Made by a program: the position numbers and the translations under genes | Part shown: piece by piece, positions 41,327 through 51,578 of the stretch | Position numbering within the stretch: position 1 is the first letter of the stretch | How the letters are laid out: every line of letters begins with the position of its first letter | Assembly: GCF_018069755.1 (NCBI RefSeq) | Contig: NZ_JAGQDE010000019.1 | Location: 1 to 64,000 of the forward strand | Length of the DNA: 64,000 nucleotides | From: Ideonella aquatica | GTDB lineage: Bacteria; Pseudomonadota; Gammaproteobacteria; Burkholderiales; Burkholderiaceae_C | Direction: 5' to 3' | Notes under the pieces: generated by a model | The model's database searches: none | Seen by the model: only the letters and a program-made list of their open reading frames with translations | What the model was told of the DNA's origin: nothing

Positions 41327-42316
41327 ATGCGCCTGGCCACCCTGAACGACGGCAGCCTGGACGGCCGCCTGATCATCGTCGCCGCCGACGGCGCCCGCGC
41401 CGCCCACGCCCCGGCCCCCTGGAGCACGCTGATCGGCGTGCTGCAGCAATGGACCACCGCCGAACCCGCGCTGCGCGCCGCAGCCGCCGCGCTGGAGACG
41501 GGCGCGGTCGAGGGCAGCTTCGCCTTCGACCCCGCCGCCTGCGCCGCCCCCTTGCCGCGCGCACCGCAGTGGCTGGACGCCTCGGCCTTCCTGAACCACG
41601 GCCGCCTGATGGAGCGCGCCTTCGGCACGCCGCCGATCCCCGACTTCGACACCGTGCCGGTGATGTACCAGGGCGCCAGCGACGACTTCCTGGGGCCGCA
41701 CGCCGACGTGCCGCTGCCTGCCGAGGCCCACGGCATCGACTTCGAGGGCGAGTTCGGCGTCATCGTCGACGCCGTGCCCATGGGCGCCACGCCGGCCCAG
41801 GCGCTGGCCGCCGTGCGCCTGGTGGTGCAGCTCAACGACTGGAGCCTGCGCGCGCTGGGCCAGCACGAGGTGCGCACCGGCTTCGGCTTCCTGCAGGCCA
41901 AGCCCAGCACCGCGTTCGCGCCGATCGCCGTCACCCCCGAAGCGCTGGGCCCGGCCTGGCAGGCCGGCCGGCTGAACCTGCGCCTGCACGTGCAGTGGAA
42001 TGGCGAGCGCTTCGGCGAGCCCTCGGCCAGCGAGATGAACTTCGACTTCGGCCAGCTCATCGCGCACGCGGCGCGCACGCGGCGGCTGAGCGCCGGCACC
42101 ATTGTCGGCTCGGGCACGGTGTCCAACGCCGAGCGCGGCGCCGGCTCCGCCTGCATTGCCGAGCGCCGCATGATCGAGAAGCTGGCGCACGGCGAGATCC
42201 GCAGCGGCTTCATGCGCTTTGGCGACCACGTGCGCCTGCAGGCCTGCCACCCCGATGGCCGCCCCGGCCCGTTCGGCGCGATTGACCAGCGCGTGGTCGC
42301 GGCGGCGGTGCCATGA
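41327..42316 (+). CDS. Fumarylacetoacetate hydrolase-family protein
   Basis: A 329-residue protein from ATG 41327, directly after the previous stop. The N-terminal domain is variable. The catalytic beta-rich core (about 115-325) has metal ligands E140 and E142 (Asp-Phe-Glu-Gly-Glu-Phe-Gly) and D171 (Leu-Asn-Asp-Trp-Ser), as in fumarylacetoacetate and acylpyruvate hydrolases. A Gly-Thr-Ile-Val-Gly-Ser-Gly-Thr-Val block replaces the family's usual 'GTPxGVG' turn. It would cut the C-C bond of the linear 1,3-diketo product of ring cleavage. Its stop overlaps the next ATG by four bases. Confidence 0.88.
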   Translation: MRLATLNDGSLDGRLIIVAADGARAAHAPAPWSTLIGVLQQWTTAEPALRAAAAALETGAVEGSFAFDPAACAAPLPRAPQWLDASAFLNHGRLMERAFGTPPIPDFDTVPVMYQGASDDFLGPHADVPLPAEAHGIDFEGEFGVIVDAVPMGATPAQALAAVRLVVQLNDWSLRALGQHEVRTGFGFLQAKPSTAFAPIAVTPEALGPAWQAGRLNLRLHVQWNGERFGEPSASEMNFDFGQLIAHAARTRRLSAGTIVGSGTVSNAERGAGSACIAERRMIEKLAHGEIRSGFMRFGDHVRLQACHPDGRPGPFGAIDQRVVAAAVP

Positions 42317-42795
42317 CCCGCGTGCGCCTGCTGGGCACTGGGCAGCACCTGGCGCTGTCCTCGGGCTCGAACCGGGCACCGGTCGCGCCGCCGGTGGCGC
42401 CGCCGGTGCGTTCCGGCCTGGTCGATGACCCGCGCCAGCTGATGGAGCGCTTCATCGACCTGTTCTACCGCCGCCGCCAGGTGCGCGCCGCCTTCGAGTC
42501 CTGCGTGGTGCGCACCGGATTTCGCGACCACGACCCGTCACGCCCCGGCGGCCGCCAGGCGGCCATCGAGATGCTGGCGCGCAAGCTGGCCGAGCCCGAC
42601 TTCTTTGTCGAGGTCGAGCGTGTCTTCCTGGACGGCGACCGCGCGGTGGTGCACACCTGGGTCGGCTCAGGGACGGATCGCCACCAGCGCCTGGACCTGT
42701 TCCGCATTGACGCCGGCCGCATCGTCGAACACTGGGGCTTTGACGAGACCGGCCGGTCCGTCTGTGCCCATTCCCTGCCTACGGAGACCGCTTGA
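42313..42795 (+). CDS. SnoaL/NTF2-like small protein
   Basis: A 160-residue protein whose ATG overlaps the FAH stop as ATGA. Residues about 38-150 fit the NTF2-like cone fold used by SnoaL-type cyclases, dehydratases and binding proteins (Ala-Val-Val-His-Thr-Trp-Val-Gly, Glu-His-Trp-Gly-Phe-Asp). The first 35 residues are Pro/Ala-rich and look unstructured. Its role in the operon is unknown. Its stop overlaps the next gene's ATG (TGATG), so it links the aromatic module to the deglycosidase module in one transcript. Confidence 0.7.
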   Translation: MTRVRLLGTGQHLALSSGSNRAPVAPPVAPPVRSGLVDDPRQLMERFIDLFYRRRQVRAAFESCVVRTGFRDHDPSRPGGRQAAIEMLARKLAEPDFFVEVERVFLDGDRAVVHTWVGSGTDRHQRLDLFRIDAGRIVEHWGFDETGRSVCAHSLPTETA

Positions 42796-43808
42796 TGCGT
42801 TCCAAGATCCAGCGAGGCATCAGCCTCTACAGCTTCCAGGAAGAGATGTTCCTGGGCCAGATGAGCGTGGAGGACGTGATTGCCTTCAGCGCCAGCATCG
42901 GCGCCCGCGCGGTGGAGATCCTGCCCGAGCAGAACATGCCCACCTTCCCGAACATCAGCGACGCCCAGATCGCCCAGTGGCACGAGATGCTGGCCCGCCA
43001 TGGTGCGCACTTCTCGTGCTATGACATGTTCCTGGACACCAAGCGCCACAAGGACCGGCTGCTGAGCGACGACGAACAGGTCGAGAGCATCCACCGCGAC
43101 CTGCGCCTGTGCCACCGCCTGGGCATCCGCAACATGCGCGTGCTCATCTTCGTGCGCCCGGACATCCTGGAGCGCTGCGTGCCGCTGGCCGAGCAGCTCG
43201 ACGTGCACATGGGCGTCGAGGTGCATGCGCCCTGGTACCTGGACCACGCCTGGATCCAGCGCACGATCGAGGTGGCCGACCGCTTGAAGACCCGGCACCT
43301 GGGCATCCTGCCCGACATGGGCATCTTCATGAAGCACTACCCGCCGGTGATGCGCGCGCGCTATGAGCGCCAGGGCGCGCGGCCCGAGGTGACGCAGTTC
43401 ATCGTCGACAGCCACGAGCAGAAGATCATGTGCGAGTACACGATCTACGAGGTGGCGGTGAAGATGCAGGGCAACAAGGCCGAGGTGGCGATGGCCGAGA
43501 GCCTGCGCCACAACCCCTACGCGAACCCCAGGCGCATCGGCGACTTCGCGCCCTACTTCCGCCACATCCAGGCCAAGTTCTACGAGATGACCGAGGACTG
43601 CCGCGACCCGTCACTGGACTACGAGGAGGTGATTCCCGAGCTGGTGAAGGCCGGCTGGGAGGGCACGCTGTCGTCCGAGTACGAAGGCAACCGCTGGATC
43701 CAGGACGTGCAGCCGGTGGACAGCCGCGAGCAGGTGCGCCGCCAGCATGTGATGTTCGAGCGGCTGATCGCCCAGGCCGAGCAGGCGCAGCCAGCAGGAG
43801 CCCAGTGA
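42795..43808 (+). CDS. C-glycoside deglycosidase-like alpha subunit 1 (TIM barrel)
   Basis: ATG 42795 has GGAG eight bases upstream; the product has 337 residues. It is an AP-endonuclease-2/xylose-isomerase-like barrel close to the alpha subunits of C-deglycosylating enzymes (DgpC/DfgA/CarC type). The metal site expected from copies 2 and 3 reads E142 (Glu-Val-His-Ala-Pro), D174 (Leu-Pro-Asp-Met-Gly), position 259 and E295 (Ser-Ser-Glu-Tyr-Glu-Gly-Asn-Arg-Trp). Position 259, His in the other two, is Gln here (His-Ile-Gln-Ala-Lys-Phe-Tyr), which could alter metal binding or activity. It is followed with one-base overlap by its beta partner. The known reaction is cleavage of a 3-oxo C-glycoside into aglycone and an anhydro-ketosugar. 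Confidence 0.72.
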   Translation: MRSKIQRGISLYSFQEEMFLGQMSVEDVIAFSASIGARAVEILPEQNMPTFPNISDAQIAQWHEMLARHGAHFSCYDMFLDTKRHKDRLLSDDEQVESIHRDLRLCHRLGIRNMRVLIFVRPDILERCVPLAEQLDVHMGVEVHAPWYLDHAWIQRTIEVADRLKTRHLGILPDMGIFMKHYPPVMRARYERQGARPEVTQFIVDSHEQKIMCEYTIYEVAVKMQGNKAEVAMAESLRHNPYANPRRIGDFAPYFRHIQAKFYEMTEDCRDPSLDYEEVIPELVKAGWEGTLSSEYEGNRWIQDVQPVDSREQVRRQHVMFERLIAQAEQAQPAGAQ

Positions 43809-44197
43809 TGTTTGACAAGTACATCATCGACCCCGCGTCGGTCGTCAACACCGGACCGGCCGACGCGCCCACCGGCTTCTCGTTCACCAGCAAGCTGGGC
43901 TACTACCGCGGCCTGGGCCTGACGATGGTGGAGGACCTGAAGGTCTCGATCGACGGCCAGGCGCTGCCGCGCGAGGCCATCACCTTCGATGAAGGCCCGG
44001 GCCCGCTGACGCTGGACCAGATGGAGACCGCGTTGGAGCGTCGCTGGGCCTTCGGCGCACCCGCCACCATCCGCGTGGCGCTGCCCGGCGGCTTCCCGAA
44101 GGGCGAGCACACGCTGGCGCTGCAACAGCGCCTGCGCATTTCGTACATGCCTTTCCCCAGCTTCAACAACGACGAGAAGCGCATCTGCATCGGCTGA
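43808..44197 (+). CDS. C-glycoside deglycosidase-like beta subunit 1 (DUF6379)
   Basis: A 129-residue beta-sandwich-type protein overlapping the alpha-1 stop (TGATG). It belongs to the DUF6379/C-glycoside deglycosidase beta family: Tyr-Tyr-Arg-Gly-Leu-Gly-Leu, Val-Glu-Asp, Val-Ser-Ile-Asp-Gly-Gln-Ala-Leu-Pro-Arg-Glu and a C-terminal Arg-Ile-Ser-Tyr-Met-Pro-Phe are shared with copy 2 at 52609. In characterised enzymes the beta subunit assembles with the alpha barrel and shapes the aglycone site. There is no signal peptide, so it is cytoplasmic. Confidence 0.75.
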   Translation: MFDKYIIDPASVVNTGPADAPTGFSFTSKLGYYRGLGLTMVEDLKVSIDGQALPREAITFDEGPGPLTLDQMETALERRWAFGAPATIRVALPGGFPKGEHTLALQQRLRISYMPFPSFNNDEKRICIG

Positions 44198-44203
44198 TTC
44201 CGC

Positions 44204-45772
44204 ATGAACATCCTGATCAGAGCGGCCTGGCGGATGCTGGGTCTGGGCCTGCTGGCCCTGGCGAGCCTGGGGGCACAGGCCGCCCAGGTGGTCACCAACC
44301 ACGGCGCGGTGGAGGGCGTGGACCAGGGGGGCGTGCGTGCCTTTCTGGGCATCCCGTACGCGCAGCCGCCGGTGGGCCCGCTGCGCTGGCGTGCGCCGCA
44401 GGACCTGCCGGCCTGGCCGGGCGTGCGCGCCACCCAGGCCTTCGCACCCGCCTGCATGCAGGACACGCCCCGCGCGTGGGGCCCGTTCACCGACGAGTAT
44501 GTGCAGCTGCGTGCGCCGATCAGCGAGGACTGCCTGTACCTGAACGTCTGGACGCCGCAAAACGCCGCGGCCGGCAGCCTGCCGGTGCTGGTGTGGATCC
44601 ATGGCGGCGGCTTTGGCAGCGGCGCCGCCTCGGTGCCGATCTACGACGGCGCGTCGCTGGCCGCCCGCGGCGCGGTGGTGGTGTCGATCAACTACCGCCT
44701 GGGCCTGCTCGGTTTCCTGTCGCACCCGGCGCTGGCGGCCGAGTCGCCGCAGAGTGTCTCGGGCAATTACGGCCTGCTGGACATGGTGGCGGCGCTGCGC
44801 TGGGTGCAGGCCAACATCGCCCGCTTCGGCGGCCGTGCCGACCAGGTCACGATCGCCGGCCAGTCGGCCGGTGCCGCGGCGGTGGTGGATCTGCTGGCCA
44901 TGCCCTCGGCGCGCGGCCTGTTCCAGCGCGCCATCGCGATGAGCGGCGCCGGCATGGGCGCGCGGCCGCTGACCCTGGCCGAGGCCCAGCGGCAGGGCGA
45001 GCAGTTGCTGAACCAGGCCGGCATCGGCAGCTTGGCTGAGCTGCGCCAACGCCCCGCCGAGTCGCTGTTGTCGCTGAAACCGGCGATGGACTTCTCGGGC
45101 GGCATGCCGCGGCTGCTGCTGGCGCCGGTGGTCGACGGCCAGGTGCTGCCGGTGGATCCGGAGACGACGGCGGCGGCGCTGGCCTCACCGGTGCCGCTCG
45201 TCAGCGGCTACATGGCGGACGAGGGCTTCGTGATGGGCCCGCCGCCGTCCACGCCGGCCAGCTTCGAGGCCCATGTGCGTCAGCGCTACGGCGCCGCGGC
45301 CGACGGCTTCCTGGCCGCCTACCCGCATGCCGACGACGCCCAGGCCACTGCCTCGATGCGCCAGATCGGCCGCGACCGCTACATGGCCTCGCTGCTGCTG
45401 TGGGCCGAGCGCCGAGCGCGACTGGGACAGACCGTCTATGGCTATGTCTACGAGCGCCCCATCCCCGGCCCCGATGCCGCCCGCTTCGGCGCCTTCCACA
45501 CCGGCGAGGTCCCGTACTTGTTCGGCGTCTTCGAGCACCGTCCCTACACCGCTGAGGACCGCGCGGTCTCAGTGCTGCTGCAGACACACTGGCTGGGTTT
45601 TGCTGCCGGGCGCGGCTTGCCGGCGCCCTGGACGGCGATCACCGATCGGGCGTCGCCGGTGACGCGGCTGGGTCAGCCGGTGCCGGTCTCTGGCGAGGCC
45701 CTGAGCAGCCCGCAGCGGCTGCGGCTGTTCGCTGACTTTGTCGCGGCGGGCGGCGTGCTGACGATGTTCTGA
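44204..45772 (+). CDS. Secreted type-B carboxylesterase
   Basis: A 522-residue esterase with a signal peptide (residues 1-about 27, Leu-Gly-Ala-Gln-Ala-Ala). The carboxylesterase-B layout is clear: Gly-Ile-Pro-Tyr-Ala-Gln-Pro-Pro-Val-Gly, Ser-Glu-Asp-Cys-Leu-Tyr-Leu-Asn-Val, oxyanion His-Gly-Gly-Gly-Phe, nucleophile S221 in Gly-Gln-Ser-Ala-Gly (the usual Glu before Ser is Gln), and the His in Phe-His-Thr-Gly-Glu-Val-Pro-Tyr. It probably removes acyl groups (feruloyl, galloyl, acetyl) from the glycoside in the periplasm before uptake. It is the last gene before the convergent LacI gene and lies seven bases after beta 1. Confidence 0.85.
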   Translation: MNILIRAAWRMLGLGLLALASLGAQAAQVVTNHGAVEGVDQGGVRAFLGIPYAQPPVGPLRWRAPQDLPAWPGVRATQAFAPACMQDTPRAWGPFTDEYVQLRAPISEDCLYLNVWTPQNAAAGSLPVLVWIHGGGFGSGAASVPIYDGASLAARGAVVVSINYRLGLLGFLSHPALAAESPQSVSGNYGLLDMVAALRWVQANIARFGGRADQVTIAGQSAGAAAVVDLLAMPSARGLFQRAIAMSGAGMGARPLTLAEAQRQGEQLLNQAGIGSLAELRQRPAESLLSLKPAMDFSGGMPRLLLAPVVDGQVLPVDPETTAAALASPVPLVSGYMADEGFVMGPPPSTPASFEAHVRQRYGAAADGFLAAYPHADDAQATASMRQIGRDRYMASLLLWAERRARLGQTVYGYVYERPIPGPDAARFGAFHTGEVPYLFGVFEHRPYTAEDRAVSVLLQTHWLGFAAGRGLPAPWTAITDRASPVTRLGQPVPVSGEALSSPQRLRLFADFVAAGGVLTMF

Positions 45773-45788
45773 TCGGCGCGGGATCGTC

Positions 45789-46781
45789 TCAGGCCGAGTC
45801 GCGCACCACCAGCTGATGTGCCAGCGTGCGCGAGGCCGGGCGCTGGCCGTCGAGCCGGGCCAGCAGGATCTCGGCGGCGGTGGCACCCAGTTCGCGCATC
45901 GGCTGCGACACCGTGGTCAGCGCCGGCTCGAACACCGCCGACAGCGGCAGGTCGTCAAAGCCCACCACGGCGATGTCCTCGGGCACGCGACGGCCAGCGC
46001 GCCGGAAGGCCTTGATCGCACCGATGGCCAGCGTGTCCGACACCGCGAACACCGCGGTTGGCGGCGACAGCAGCGCCAGCAGGCCACCGGCCGCCTGCGC
46101 GCCCGCGTCGTAGTCCAGGCCATTGGCCGCCCGCACCAGCTGCGAGTCGGGCTCCAGGCCCGCGCGCTGCATCGCCAACGCATAGCCCTCATGACGCAGC
46201 TGCGCCCAGCGGTAGGTCTCGTCGGCGGTGATCAGGCCAATGCGGCGGTGGCCGCGGTTGAGCAGGAACTGCACCGCGTCGATCGCCGCTTGCCGGTGGT
46301 CGATGCTGACATAGGGCGGGCCGGCCTTGGGCAGGTACTCGGAGCAGTTGACCCAGGGCAGGTTGCGCAACTCACCCAGCAGCGAGCCGTCGTCGTCCAG
46401 GTGGGCCAGGTTGATCACGCCATCGGCCAGGCGGTTGTAGATCGCGTCCAGCGCGGTGGTGTAGGGTGCGTCGTCGCCAGCGCCATCGGTCAGCAGCAGC
46501 TTGTAGCCGGCGGGCCGGGCCACGGCCTCCACGCCCTGCACGATCTGCGCGTAGAACGGGTTGGCAAAGTCGGGCACCAGCACCATCAGCAGGTGGCTCT
46601 GCGCGGTGGCCAGGCTGCGGCCGGCGGCGTTGCCGCGGTAGCCGGTGGCGGCGACCGCGCGCTCCACGCGCTTGCGCGTCTCGGGGTTGACCGGCTTGCT
46701 GTTGTTCATCACCCGCGAGACGGTGGCGATCGACACCCCGGCCAGGCGGGCGACTTCCTCAATGGAAGGCAGGTTCTTCAT
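45789..46781 (-). CDS. LacI-family transcriptional regulator
   Basis: A 330-residue repressor starting at ATG 46781. The N-terminal helix-turn-helix (Ile-Glu-Glu-Val-Ala-Arg-Leu-Ala-Gly-Val-Ser-Ile-Ala-Thr-Val-Ser-Arg-Val) and hinge are followed by a sugar-binding-like domain (residues about 60-330; Gly-Phe-Asp-Asp-Leu-Pro-Leu-Ser). It is divergent from the TonB receptor gene. Two palindromes with GGGAAAG arms lie in the gap, so it probably represses itself and the receptor operon until a sugar-type inducer appears. Confidence 0.9.
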   Translation of the reverse strand: MKNLPSIEEVARLAGVSIATVSRVMNNSKPVNPETRKRVERAVAATGYRGNAAGRSLATAQSHLLMVLVPDFANPFYAQIVQGVEAVARPAGYKLLLTDGAGDDAPYTTALDAIYNRLADGVINLAHLDDDGSLLGELRNLPWVNCSEYLPKAGPPYVSIDHRQAAIDAVQFLLNRGHRRIGLITADETYRWAQLRHEGYALAMQRAGLEPDSQLVRAANGLDYDAGAQAAGGLLALLSPPTAVFAVSDTLAIGAIKAFRRAGRRVPEDIAVVGFDDLPLSAVFEPALTTVSQPMRELGATAAEILLARLDGQRPASRTLAHQLVVRDSA

Positions 46782-46794
46782 CGGGGGAAAAGGA

Positions 46795-46812
46795 TGGGAA
46801 AGTGCTTTCCCA
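46795..46812. promoter_or_regulatory. LacI-type operator 1, TGGGAAAG-TG-CTTTCCCA
   Basis: A perfect 8-2-8 inverted repeat starting 13 bases upstream of the LacI ATG. Even-centred palindromes of this form with GGGAAAG arms are typical of LacI-family sites. The position suits autorepression. Confidence 0.7.
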
Positions 46813-46907
46813 TTGTGCCTCATTCGTGCGCTTGCAGGCCAAACGAAAATCCAGTCACTCAGGATATCTACCTATGAGAAACGGGGAAACCCTAGTGTGG
46901 GAAAGCC

Positions 46908-46922
46908 GGGAAAGCGCTTACC
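46908..46922. promoter_or_regulatory. LacI-type operator 2, GGGAAAGCGCTTACC
   Basis: A second copy with the same left arm, a central CG and one mismatch in the right arm. It lies about 85 bases upstream of the TonB receptor ATG, and a further GGGAAAG half-site precedes it (46899-46905). It is placed to control the rightward operon. Confidence 0.6.
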
Positions 46923-47007
46923 TTTCGTCCCGCTGAATCGTTCCCGCGCCCTGCCAAAGACGGACGAACCCACCGTCGGCAGCCACGACATCCACAGGAG
47001 ACAAACC

Positions 47008-49245
<2,238 letters not shown>

Positions 49246-49301
49246 TGCGTGACCCGGCCCCGGTCACGCGCCGGGGCCGCCCCTTCCCCAAGGCCATTTC
49301 C

Positions 49302-50360
49302 ATGAGCACCACCCTCCAAGGACCGGCGATCTTCCTGGCGCAGTTCGCCGGTGACCAGGCGCCGTTCAACTCCTGGCCCGCGATCACGCAGTGGGCCGCC
49401 TCGCTGGGCTACCGCGGCGTCCAGGTGCCCACCTGGGACGCCCGGTTGTTCGATCTGGACCGCGCCGCCGAGTCCAAGACCTGGTGCGACGAGTTCGCCG
49501 GCATCGCGCGCGAGAACGGCGTGGCGATCACCGAGCTGTCCACCCACCTGCAGGGGCAGCTGGTGGCGGTGCATCCGGCCTATGACGAGGCCTTCGACGC
49601 CTTCGCGCCCGAGGCGCTGCGAGGCAGGCCCGCCGAGCGCCAGCGCTGGGCGGTGGACCAGGTGCTGAAGGTGGCCAAGGCCTCGCAGCACCTGGGCCTG
49701 AACGCCAGCATCAGCTTCCCCGGCGCGCTGGCCTGGCCCTTCCTGTACCCGTGGCCGCAGCGGCCGGCCGGTCTGGTGGAGGCCGCGTTCGACGAACTGG
49801 CCAAGCGCTGGACGCCGATCCTCGATGCCTACGACGAGGCGGGCGTGGACATCGCGTTCGAGCTGCACCCCGGCGAAGACCTGCACGACGGCGTCACCTT
49901 CGACATGCTGCTCGAGCGCGTGGGCGGCCACCGGCGCCTGAACATCGCCTACGACCCCAGCCACTTCGTGCTGCAGCAGCTGGACTACCTGCAGTTCATC
50001 GACCTGTACCACGACCGCATCAAGGTCTTCCACGTCAAGGATGCCGAATTCCGCCCCACCGGCCGCCAGGGCGTCTACGGCGGCTTCCAGTCCTGGCAGG
50101 ACCGGGCCGGGCGCTTCCGCTCGCTGGGCGACGGCCAGGTGGACTTCAAGGCGGTGTTCTCGAAGATGGCCCAGTACGACTTCAAGGGCTGGGCGGTGCT
50201 GGAGTGGGAGTGCTGCCTGAAGCACCCGGAGCAGGGCGCCGCCGAAGGCGCGCTCTTCATCCGCGACCACATCATCCGCGTCACCGAGAAGGCCTTCGAC
50301 GACTTCGCCGGTGGCGCCGCCGATCCGGCGCAATTGCGCCGCATGCTGGGGCTGAACTGA
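49302..50360 (+). CDS. Sugar phosphate isomerase/epimerase-like TIM-barrel protein
   Basis: A 352-residue AP-endonuclease-2-type barrel from ATG 49302. Candidate metal ligands are the Glu in Phe-Glu-Leu-His-Pro-Gly-Glu, the Asp in Tyr-Asp-Pro-Ser-His-Phe, the His in Val-Phe-His-Val-Lys-Asp, and the Glu in Leu-Glu-Trp-Glu-Cys-Cys. Members of this subgroup sit beside Gfo/Idh/MocA dehydrogenases in 3-keto-glycoside and inositol-type pathways. Here the Gfo gene follows after one base. A 3-ketosugar isomerase, epimerase or lyase is a reasonable inference; no exact reaction can be named. Confidence 0.72.
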   Translation: MSTTLQGPAIFLAQFAGDQAPFNSWPAITQWAASLGYRGVQVPTWDARLFDLDRAAESKTWCDEFAGIARENGVAITELSTHLQGQLVAVHPAYDEAFDAFAPEALRGRPAERQRWAVDQVLKVAKASQHLGLNASISFPGALAWPFLYPWPQRPAGLVEAAFDELAKRWTPILDAYDEAGVDIAFELHPGEDLHDGVTFDMLLERVGGHRRLNIAYDPSHFVLQQLDYLQFIDLYHDRIKVFHVKDAEFRPTGRQGVYGGFQSWQDRAGRFRSLGDGQVDFKAVFSKMAQYDFKGWAVLEWECCLKHPEQGAAEGALFIRDHIIRVTEKAFDDFAGGAADPAQLRRMLGLN

Positions 50361-50361
50361 C

Positions 50362-51549
50362 ATGGTGGCTGCCAGCAAGAGCACTGCGGGCCGCAAGCCC
50401 GCCAGGATCCGCCTGGGCATGGTGGGTGGCGGGCAGGGCGCTTTCATTGGTGCGGTGCACCGCATTGCCGCGCGCCTGGACGACCAGTACGAACTGGTGG
50501 CCGGCGCGCTGTCGGCCTCGCCCGACAAGGCGCTGGCCTCGGGCCGCGAACTGGGCCTGGCCGACGACCGCATCTACGACAGCTATGAGGCCATGGCGCG
50601 CGCCGAGGCCGCGCGCGACGACGGCATCGAGGCGGTGGCCATCGTCACCCCCAACCACCTGCACGCGCCAATCGCCACCGCCTTCCTGAAGGCCGGCATC
50701 CACGTCATCTGCGACAAGCCGGTGACCGTGCACAGCGCCGACGCCAGGAAGCTGGCCGCGCTGGCCAGAAAGCAGGGCCTGATCTTCGCGGTCACCCACA
50801 ACTACAGCGGCTACCCGATGGTGCGCCTGGCGCGCCAGATGGTGAATGACGGCCGGCTGGGCGACGTTCGCGTGGTCCAGGCCGAGTACCCGCAGGACTG
50901 GCTGACCGAGCCGCTGGAAACCACCGGTCAGAAGCAGGCTGCCTGGCGCACCGACCCGGTCCAGGCCGGCGGCGGCGCGATCGGCGACATCGGCTCGCAC
51001 GCCTGGCACCTCGCCGACTACGTCAGCGGCCTGGCGCTGGCCGAGCTGTGCGCCGAGCTCAGCAGTTTCGTGCCCGGCCGCGCGGTGGATGACAACGCCC
51101 AGGTGCTGCTGCGCTACGCCAATGGCGCGCGCGGCGCGATCTGGGCCAGCCAGGTGGCGCCGGGGCACCTCAACGGCCTGCGCCTGCGCGTCTACGGCAG
51201 CCGCGGTGGCCTGGAGTGGTCGCAAGAGCAGCCCAACCAGCTGCGCTTCACGCCCTTCGGCCAGCCCACCCAGTTGCTGGAGCGCGGCGGGGCCGGCTTC
51301 GGCGAGGCCGGCGCCCGGGTCAACCGCATTCCGGGCGGCCACCCCGAGGGCTACCTGGAAGCCTTTGCCACGATCTACAGCGAAGTCGCCCAGCACCTGC
51401 GCGCCGCGCGCGGTGGCAAGGCCGGCAAGCCCGACAAGGCCAGCCACTTCCCGACCATCGACGACGGCCTGCGCGGCGTGCAGTTCATCGAGGCGGTGCA
51501 GCGCTCCTCGCGGCAGGGCGGCCGCTGGGTCAAGCTGCCGACACCATGA
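50362..51549 (+). CDS. Gfo/Idh/MocA-family oxidoreductase
   Basis: A 395-residue NAD(P)-dependent sugar dehydrogenase. The Rossmann domain has Gly-Met-Val-Gly-Gly-Gly-Gln-Gly-Ala. The family Glu-Lys-Pro motif is Asp-Lys-Pro here, keeping the catalytic Lys. The downstream Gly-Asp-Ile-Gly-Ser-His-Ala-Trp-His-Leu-Ala-Asp-Tyr block matches inositol/glycoside 3-dehydrogenases. DgpA, the C3-dehydrogenase that prepares C-glucosides for DgpBC, belongs to this family, so oxidation or back-reduction of the sugar C3 is a strong candidate role. It is one base after the preceding isomerase gene and overlaps the start region of alpha 2. Confidence 0.85.
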   Translation: MVAASKSTAGRKPARIRLGMVGGGQGAFIGAVHRIAARLDDQYELVAGALSASPDKALASGRELGLADDRIYDSYEAMARAEAARDDGIEAVAIVTPNHLHAPIATAFLKAGIHVICDKPVTVHSADARKLAALARKQGLIFAVTHNYSGYPMVRLARQMVNDGRLGDVRVVQAEYPQDWLTEPLETTGQKQAAWRTDPVQAGGGAIGDIGSHAWHLADYVSGLALAELCAELSSFVPGRAVDDNAQVLLRYANGARGAIWASQVAPGHLNGLRLRVYGSRGGLEWSQEQPNQLRFTPFGQPTQLLERGGAGFGEAGARVNRIPGGHPEGYLEAFATIYSEVAQHLRAARGGKAGKPDKASHFPTIDDGLRGVQFIEAVQRSSRQGGRWVKLPTP

Positions 51550-51578
51550 CGCACCCCACCCCTCCAACGAGCACCACC

